Shown here: piece by piece, positions 7,276 to 11,008 of the stretch
Layout of the letters: each line of letters opens with the position of its first letter
Numbering within the stretch: position 1 is the first letter of the stretch
Source of the DNA: UBA4582 sp013204195
GTDB taxonomy: Bacteria > Pseudomonadota > Gammaproteobacteria > Pseudomonadales > Azotimanducaceae
Assembly: GCA_963925735.1 (NCBI GenBank)
Contig: CAWUUH010000076.1
Coordinates: 1 to 11,008 of the forward strand
Length of the DNA stretch: 11,008 nt
Direction of reading: 5' to 3'
The notes under the pieces: model-generated
Told to the model about the DNA's origin: nothing
The model's database searches: none
The model's input: only the letters and a program-made list of their open reading frames with translations
Translations under genes and position numbers: made by a program

Positions 7276-7503
7276 ATGTCAAATAGAGAGCAAGGTACTG
7301 TTAAGTGGTTCAATGATGCTAAGGGTTTTGGTTTTATTGAGCGTCCAGATGGAGAAGATGCTTTTGTTCATTTCAGATCGATTCGAGGAGATGGATACAG
7401 AACACTTAAGCAAGGTTCGAGAGTTGAGTTCAACATGACTGAAACAGACAAGGGTTTTCAGGCAGAAGACGTTATCGAAGATGCCACCGAAACAGCTTCC
7501 TGA
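7276..7503 (+). CDS. CspA-family cold shock protein
   Basis: A 75-residue single cold-shock domain (OB-fold) protein that binds single-stranded RNA and DNA and can act as an RNA chaperone. The two nucleic-acid-binding motifs are clear: RNP1 as KGFGFI (16-21) and RNP2 as FVHF (30-33), after the usual opening GTVKWFNDAKG. The C-terminal tail is acidic (AEDVIEDATETAS). The start is ATG 7276 because GAGGGAG (7263-7269) lies 6 nt upstream; a TTG at 7270 would overlap that site. The gene is more AT-rich than its neighbours, using codons such as GGT, GAA and AAG. Whether it is cold-induced cannot be told; the leader looks short compared with E. coli cspA. It stands alone, about 350 nt after the two-component genes and 600 nt before the exporter. 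Confidence 0.95.
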   Translation: MSNREQGTVKWFNDAKGFGFIERPDGEDAFVHFRSIRGDGYRTLKQGSRVEFNMTETDKGFQAEDVIEDATETAS

Positions 7504-7519
7504 TACGAAGATAGTCTCG

Positions 7520-7589
7520 CCTGGCGTCGTCATGGGGTATCCTGAGAGGGTGATCATCGTGCTCCGATCAAGAAATGACGACGCCTAGG
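7520..7589. repeat. Long interrupted inverted repeat after the cold-shock gene
   Basis: GGCGTCGTCAT (7523-7533) pairs perfectly with ATGACGACGCC (7575-7585). The stem extends three more pairs (CCT 7520-7522 with AGG 7587-7589) past a single bulged T, giving 14 pairs around a 41-nt loop. The loop itself holds TGATC and GATCA that can pair. No T run follows. It begins 16 nt after the cold-shock stop and may form the 3' end of that mRNA, or be a small structured RNA or a dispersed repeat. Confidence 0.6.
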
Positions 7590-7658
7590 TGGCTGAGTAT
7601 ATAAGATTCATTGAGAGGGTCAGGTTAGCTAAGCAAAATTCAGAATAGGCTGTCCAGA

Positions 7659-7895
7659 TTAGTGGATTAATGGGGTTGTGCAATGCGACCACCAGGTTAG
7701 CGTCATTTTTTCTCTCATGTACCCTCTCATGTACCCTCTCATTTTCCCGCTCATTTTCCCTGTTACCTGCCGTGCGGTCAGTTTACTCGGCGCGCGGGCT
7801 GCGGCTTTTTCGGTCCCATAATCAGTGAATAGCTCGCTGGGCCAAATAGGCTTTAGTTTGGCGTGCGGTTGGCAGTGCAGGGTCCCGTCGGGTAC
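7659..7895 (-). pseudogene. Start-less 78-codon frame containing tetrapeptide repeats (possible remnant)
   Basis: On the minus strand one frame is free of stops from 7895 to the TAA at 7659-7661. It reads through AKLKPIWPSELFTDYG, then APSKLTARQVTGK, then MSGK-MRGY-MRGY-MREK, ending TLTWWSHCTTPLIH. The four tetrapeptides are the 12-bp tandem repeat read in phase. No ATG, GTG or TTG occurs before the first repeat methionine (codon 48), and a TGA closes the frame just upstream, so it cannot be an intact gene. Either it is the end of a decayed coding sequence or the open frame is a by-product of the repeat and composition. I do not recognise a protein family. Confidence 0.25.
7712..7759. repeat. 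12-bp tandem repeat, four copies
   Basis: Consecutive units are CTCTCATGTACC (7712-7723), the same again (7724-7735), CTCTCATTTTCC (7736-7747) and CGCTCATTTTCC (7748-7759). A degenerate unit precedes it (7700-7711). The first two copies are identical and the last two differ from each other by one base, which suggests stepwise duplication. Read on the minus strand each unit is four codons. Confidence 0.85.
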
Positions 7896-8101
7896 TCAGG
7901 GCTCAATCCACGACGCTGTTCAAAAAATGTAGTTGGGTGTCGAATAGTCCGAATGGCCTTTGAGCCTAGGTCGAGGAAGCGCTAGTATGCCCGCTGCCTT
8001 ATGCCTGCTTTCTATGAAAGAGTTGGATAGGTGCTGTTTATCATCAAAAGGATGCGGTTATCAGTCTTCAGACTATTCAGTTAAGGGCGCATGGGGGGAA
8101 G

Positions 8102-9007
8102 GTGCTTGCGGCCTTAGTGCTGCCTTACCTTCTGTATCAGGGCAATCCGGCCGTAGCATTGTTAGTCGGGATGTCTTTGACGTTGGTGTTCGACCGACCG
8201 GTGGTGGGGTTTAGTAATCTCTATAGCAAGTACCTTCTGCAGGCCGCCATCGTTCTTCTGGGCTTGAAACTTAATATGGCCGACATGTGGCGAATCAACG
8301 CCGACTATACGGTATTCGTTGCGATCTATGTCGTGTCGGCTATCGCCATTGGCCTGGTGCTTGGCAGGCTCATGGGGGTTGATAATGTGTCGAACGCCCT
8401 GATTGCCTCAGGTACGGGCATTTGTGGTGGCACGACGATCGCGACTTTAGCGCCGATCATCAAGGCCAGTGCTGATCAAATGGGTGCTGCACTGGCAATT
8501 GTCTTTTTGCTGAATGCTGTCGCCCTGTTTACCTTTCCCGCCATCGGCGAATATTTCCACCTCAGCCAGACCCAGTTTGGTGTTTGGGTGGCCTTGGCGA
8601 TTCACGACACCAGTTCAGTGGTGGCTACCGCGGCTTTGTATGGGGATCAGGCGGCCAGTGTCGCCACGACGGTGAAGCTCGGGCGGACCTTATGGTTGAT
8701 TCCGCTAGTGGTTGTCGCTAGTTTGGTGGCCGGCCGGGGTAGCGTAAAGGTGCGGATTCCCGGTTTTATTTTGCTGTTTATCGTGAGCTCTGTGCTCGGT
8801 TCGGTGTTGCCGATGCCCGCGGCGTTACCCGGCTTTGCCGGTCTCGCCAGCAAGAGCCTGCTGGTGCTTGCGCTATTTCTGATCGGCACTGAAATCAACC
8901 GCCAAACCTTGCGCAGGCTAAAAGGCCGGGTGTTAGTGCAGGCCCTCATGCTTTGGATGCTGGTTGTGCCGGCAACGTTGTTTATGGTGATCTCACTGGT
9001 AGCATAA
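8102..9007 (+). CDS. UPF0324/YeiH-family membrane protein, putative sulfate exporter
   Basis: A 301-residue polytopic inner-membrane protein of the UPF0324/YeiH (putative sulfate exporter) family; the transport role comes from the family annotation and is weakly established. Signature segments are GTGICGGTTIATLAPII (104-120), VALAIHDTSSVVATAA (163-178) and VKLGRTLWLIPL (191-202). Almost the whole chain is hydrophobic, with about nine or ten helices, e.g. about 2-30, 44-58, 70-91, 127-146, 197-210, 221-236, 252-263 and 277-300. The start is taken as GTG 8102. The G-run at 8093-8098 is only 3 nt away, which is tight, and the frame is open 28 codons further upstream with no ATG, GTG or TTG. E. 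coli YeiH has about 50 more residues, mainly at the N-terminus, so the first helix may be short here or the start is misjudged. It appears to be transcribed alone. Confidence 0.88.
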   Translation: MLAALVLPYLLYQGNPAVALLVGMSLTLVFDRPVVGFSNLYSKYLLQAAIVLLGLKLNMADMWRINADYTVFVAIYVVSAIAIGLVLGRLMGVDNVSNALIASGTGICGGTTIATLAPIIKASADQMGAALAIVFLLNAVALFTFPAIGEYFHLSQTQFGVWVALAIHDTSSVVATAALYGDQAASVATTVKLGRTLWLIPLVVVASLVAGRGSVKVRIPGFILLFIVSSVLGSVLPMPAALPGFAGLASKSLLVLALFLIGTEINRQTLRRLKGRVLVQALMLWMLVVPATLFMVISLVA

Positions 9008-9042
9008 ATCGCCTTTGGTTCTAACGATATGAGCAATGGTTA

Positions 9043-9066
9043 CTTTACGGCGGGTAAAGAGTTTTC
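9043..9066 (+). terminator. Weak candidate terminator after the exporter gene
   Basis: CTTTAC (9043-9048) and GTAAAG (9054-9059) form a 6-bp stem with a GGCGG loop, followed by AG and four T residues (9062-9065). It begins 36 nt after the exporter stop. The stem is short and only partly GC, so termination is plausible but not strong. Confidence 0.3.
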
Positions 9067-9080
9067 TAATCTTCTCTACT

Positions 9081-9173
9081 ATGAATCATCGATCAACAAA
9101 ATTTGACGTTCTGAGTATCACAACCGTGGGACTGTTTATCGCCTATATCACCTTGAGCTTCTTGCTTGCGTGA
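9081..9173 (+). CDS. Possible 30-residue single-helix membrane peptide
   Basis: ATG at 9081 opens a 30-codon frame ending in TGA 9171-9173. A short polar N-terminus (MNHRSTKFD) precedes one continuous hydrophobic stretch (about residues 10-30, VLSITTVGLFIAYITLSFLLA), the layout of a small inner-membrane peptide. No Shine-Dalgarno lies in the normal position upstream. I do not recognise a family. It lies alone between the exporter and the HAD gene, with about 130 nt of sequence after it in which I see only a short hairpin (CCTTGC 9190-9195 with GCAAGG 9206-9211). A chance hydrophobic frame is a serious alternative. Confidence 0.3.
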   Translation: MNHRSTKFDVLSITTVGLFIAYITLSFLLA

Positions 9174-9305
9174 TTTCAGCCTGCGCCGCCCTTGCAATGA
9201 ACAAAGCAAGGCCTTGTCGATCCCGTTATCAACGCCCAGAATACCCTGTGCCAGCAATAGCCCTGTCATGAACCTCGTGATCCTTGACTGGCAGAGACGC
9301 TGAAG

Positions 9306-9998
9306 ATGCAATGGGTGCTGTTCGACTGTTTTAATACATTGGTTGATGATTTCGACGCGAGTGGCAGTATTGACGGGCTTGAGACGATTGCTCATCTACC
9401 CGTTGCTGCTGGCCTCTTTCCTTCTGTCTCAAAGTTCCGATCAGCCTATACTACAGCACGCGCCGTTAACTGGTGGCAGCGAGATAGCGAGGTGCACTTC
9501 GAGGTGCGGTTGCGAGAAGTCTTTATACGCCAGGGGCGTGCGAGCGCAGCGTCTGCTGAGCGGTTGGTGAGTGAGATGCTGGATGTGTTCGAGCAAACTT
9601 ACCCGGCTAGTCTGCGGCTTACCCCTGGTGTTGAGACCATGCTTCAAGCTTGGTCGGCTGAGGCAAAGCTTGCCGTGGTCTCAAACTTCTTTATGCCTGA
9701 GTGGCCGCAGAAAATGCTCGAGCATCATGGTTTGGGTGACTATTTTGAGTTTGTTATCGATAGTGCGGCGCTTGGCTCAAAGAAACCAGAACCCGAGATT
9801 TATCTAACGGCATTGAAGCGAGTGGCCGTCGACCCCGCCGAAGTGCTGTTTGTTGGTGACGATTATCAGCGGGACGTCGTCGCGCCGCGTATCCACGGTA
9901 TGCAGGCTCGCCATGTTTGTCGCCATGGGGTGCGGCCTGGAATCGAACCAAGCCCAGAGGATAATGCGATTAAACATTGGGATGACTTTCGTCCCTGA
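9306..9998 (+). CDS. HAD-superfamily hydrolase with DxF motif I
   Basis: A 230-residue cytoplasmic haloacid-dehalogenase-superfamily protein. Motif I is FDCFNTLVD, with nucleophile D7; the residue two positions on is F9, not the Asp found in typical phosphatases (DxDGT), and Gly of that motif is N10. Motif II is VVSNF (S126), motif III GSKKPEPEIY (K160), and motif IV VGDDYQRDV (D185, D186, D190). The region between motifs I and II (about 15-105) is a helical C1-type cap. L-2-haloacid dehalogenases also have an aromatic residue at the +2 position (DxYGT), so dehalogenase-like or other non-phosphatase chemistry is possible; the substrate is unknown. The start ATG 9306 has only GAAG directly before it, so its ribosome site is weak. 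It is followed after 118 nt by the crotonase gene. Confidence 0.88.
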   Translation: MQWVLFDCFNTLVDDFDASGSIDGLETIAHLPVAAGLFPSVSKFRSAYTTARAVNWWQRDSEVHFEVRLREVFIRQGRASAASAERLVSEMLDVFEQTYPASLRLTPGVETMLQAWSAEAKLAVVSNFFMPEWPQKMLEHHGLGDYFEFVIDSAALGSKKPEPEIYLTALKRVAVDPAEVLFVGDDYQRDVVAPRIHGMQARHVCRHGVRPGIEPSPEDNAIKHWDDFRP

Positions 9999-10116
9999 TA
10001 GGTCCGGATCTATAGATTAATGCTCGGTCAAATAAAACGGCTGCTCTGGCGATTTCTGGGCGTTGCGCCTAGACTCCCGGTCACTGGGATGAATAAAATA
10101 AAAACTGGGAGCCATC

Positions 10117-10848
10117 ATGTCTGACGAAGAACCCGTATTAGTCGAGCGTAAAGCCGGCTGGGCAGAGATCATTTTAAATCGACCAGAGCGGCGTAACTCG
10201 ATTATTCCGCCGTTAAGTGATGGTGTCAGGTTAGCACTGGCCGAATTGGCTGAAGATGAAGATGTCGCCTGCGTGATTTTGCGCGGCGCGGATGGATTTT
10301 TCTGTTCCGGTGTTGATCTCAAGGCTCTGCAGGCTGAACCGCCGCCACCCTGGAAATCTCGCCAATTTGGCAGTTGGCGTGAGCTACATCTGGCCCTGTA
10401 TCATTTTCCAAAACCTGTCATCGGCGCATTTGAAAAGTATGGCATCAACGCTGGTGCGGCACTGGCCTTGGCTTGTGACATCTTGATTGCTGGAGATACC
10501 GCTTTTTTGCAGGTCGGAGAGATTCAACAAGGCGCAGTGGTGCCAATGAATGCGGCTTGGTTCAAAATCAAGTCCACCGAGCAGGTCATGGCGCGAATGG
10601 CCATGATGGGTGATCGGGTAGCCGGGCCGGAACTGTTGAGGTTAGGGTTGGCTGCAGAATGCGTCGCTGATGACGCCGTCGTCGAGCGTTGTCGCGAAAT
10701 CGCTGAGCGGATTGCTGGTACCCCGAAGGGGGCATCGAAGAATATTAAGTTGAGTATAATCAGTCAGCGTGGCATTGACGATCCGGAGGCGTTCTTCCAG
10801 CAGCCTGACAGTCAGGCTCTGTTGACCGCGGCCATGGTCAAAGGCTAA
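10117..10848 (+). CDS. Enoyl-CoA hydratase/isomerase (crotonase) family protein
   Basis: A 243-residue crotonase-fold protein acting on acyl-CoA thioesters. The N-terminal core has NRPERRNSI (21-29), the first oxyanion-hole segment FFCSGVDLKAL (61-71) and the second, YGINAGAALALACDI (108-122). Aligned with rat crotonase, the position of catalytic Glu144 is Ala115, whereas Glu164 is matched by E135 in LQVGEIQQG. One catalytic acid is the pattern of enoyl-CoA isomerases and several other crotonases rather than true hydratases, so hydration of enoyl-CoA is doubtful. The chain is a little shorter than the usual 255-270, ending soon after the trimerisation helices. The ATG at 10117 has GGGAG (10107-10111) 5 nt upstream. 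A repeat ACTGGGA occurs at 10083-10089 and 10104-10110, the second overlapping that site. It is convergent with the gene entering from the right. Confidence 0.92.
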   Translation: MSDEEPVLVERKAGWAEIILNRPERRNSIIPPLSDGVRLALAELAEDEDVACVILRGADGFFCSGVDLKALQAEPPPPWKSRQFGSWRELHLALYHFPKPVIGAFEKYGINAGAALALACDILIAGDTAFLQVGEIQQGAVVPMNAAWFKIKSTEQVMARMAMMGDRVAGPELLRLGLAAECVADDAVVERCREIAERIAGTPKGASKNIKLSIISQRGIDDPEAFFQQPDSQALLTAAMVKG

Positions 10849-10880
10849 CCGCTCGGGATGTAGATAATGTTGAGCGGTTA
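10846..10880. terminator. Hairpin at the end of the crotonase gene
   Basis: TAACCGCTC (10846-10854, including the TAA stop) pairs perfectly over 9 bp with GAGCGGTTA (10872-10880) around a 17-nt loop. It lies between two convergent genes. No strong T run follows on either strand, so it may be a processing or stabilising structure rather than a true intrinsic terminator. Confidence 0.4.
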
Positions 10881-10914
10881 ATCGGCTGCTAGCGACGAGT
10901 TTGTAGCGGTAGCG

Positions 10915-11008
10915 CTAGACGCGAACTTGTGGCCGGCGAATGATGTATTTTTCAAAGAGGGCTGGATTACCATAGTGATCTTTGATGATGGGCAAGTCAG
11001 CTCGAATC
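10915..11008 (-). CDS. C-terminal end of an unidentified protein (partial)
   Basis: On the minus strand a frame is open from the right edge for 30 codons and stops at TAG 10915-10917. The tail includes KDHYGNPALFEKYIIRR and ends in a basic, strand-like PQVRV. Its composition looks like a real folded C-terminus rather than chance sequence. I do not recognise the family. It is convergent with the crotonase gene, with 66 nt between the two stops. A short inverted repeat, CTAGCG (10889-10894) with CGCTAG (10913-10918), overlaps its stop codon. Confidence 0.55.
   Translation of the reverse strand, partial: IRADLPIIKDHYGNPALFEKYIIRRPQVRV

Larger units (their letters stand above)
7504..8101. other. 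600-bp repeat-rich intergenic island
   Basis: No conventional gene was found between the cold-shock gene and the exporter. The stretch contains a long interrupted inverted repeat (7520-7589), TGAGAGGGT at 7543-7551 and 7612-7620, CAGGTTAGC at 7621-7629 and 7693-7701, and a 12-bp tandem repeat (7712-7759) carrying the inverted form ACCCTCTCA. A start-less minus-strand frame of 78 codons spans 7659-7895. The section from 7900 to 8101 shows nothing I can assign beyond being the leader of the exporter gene. Confidence 0.6.

Noticed and set aside
7700..7771. CRISPR array
   Set aside because: The repeat unit is 12 bp with no spacers between copies and no cas genes nearby, so it is a simple tandem repeat.
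7778..7819. 13-codon minus-strand ORF starting MGPKKPQPARRVN
   Set aside because: It is very short and lacks a ribosome-binding site. It overlaps the longer start-less frame and may only be part of the same repeat element.
7960..8214. 84-codon plus-strand frame overlapping the start of the exporter, considered as its true N-terminus through a frameshift
   Set aside because: The peptide is Cys/Ser/Gly-rich and unlike YeiH N-termini, and it overlaps the well-conserved exporter frame.
9093..9395. 100-codon minus-strand frame over the gap and the start of the HAD gene
   Set aside because: It overlaps the HAD motif I region antisense and has no recognisable domain. The open frame looks like a shadow.

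Overview
The window is bacterial. It has tightly packed ORFs with Shine-Dalgarno sites, moderate GC, a HisKA kinase paired with a FixJ-type regulator, a CspA-type cold shock protein and fatty-acid/alcohol catabolic enzymes. Together these fit a gammaproteobacterium, plausibly a marine heterotroph; this placement is an inference from gene content, not from a marker gene. No rRNA, tRNA, CRISPR array, transposase or phage gene was recognised.

Left part (1-3988). The C-terminal end of an unidentified gene runs into the window and is followed by an iron-dependent (group III) alcohol dehydrogenase with a TTG start. Facing it on the minus strand are a DUF599 membrane protein and a two-gene unit: an epoxide-hydrolase-like alpha/beta hydrolase (nucleophile in GHDWG) and, 3 nt downstream, a phytanoyl-CoA dioxygenase (PhyH) family gene. 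The PhyH gene is interrupted by one in-frame TAA, although both halves remain in the same frame and all catalytic residues are still encoded.

Middle part (3989-7503). A 650-bp gap holds a small ORF followed by a convincing intrinsic terminator, a pair of 9-bp repeats 30 bp apart, and a probable promoter with an embedded inverted repeat. It leads to a PAS-PAS-HisKA-HATPase sensor kinase and its FixJ/LuxR-type response regulator. After another gap with a perfect hairpin and a 10-bp tandem repeat comes a cold-shock (CspA-family) gene.

Repeat-rich gap (7504-8101). This 600-bp stretch has no conventional gene. It holds a long interrupted inverted repeat, 9-bp repeats in both orientations, and a 12-bp tandem repeat inside a 78-codon stop-free minus-strand frame that lacks a start codon. 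It is the most unusual part of the window.

Right part (8102-11008). A UPF0324/YeiH-family putative sulfate exporter, a possible 30-residue membrane peptide, a HAD-superfamily hydrolase with an altered motif I (DxF), and a crotonase-family protein that keeps only one of the two classical catalytic glutamates. A minus-strand gene enters from the right edge, convergent with the crotonase gene. The enzymes (ADH, hydrolase, dioxygenase, HAD, crotonase) suggest catabolism of alcohols, epoxides or acyl-CoAs, but they are not one operon and no shared pathway can be shown. I found no clear evidence of a complete undescribed system; the best leads are the repeat island, the interrupted PhyH gene and the regulatory repeats before the kinase and cold-shock genes.
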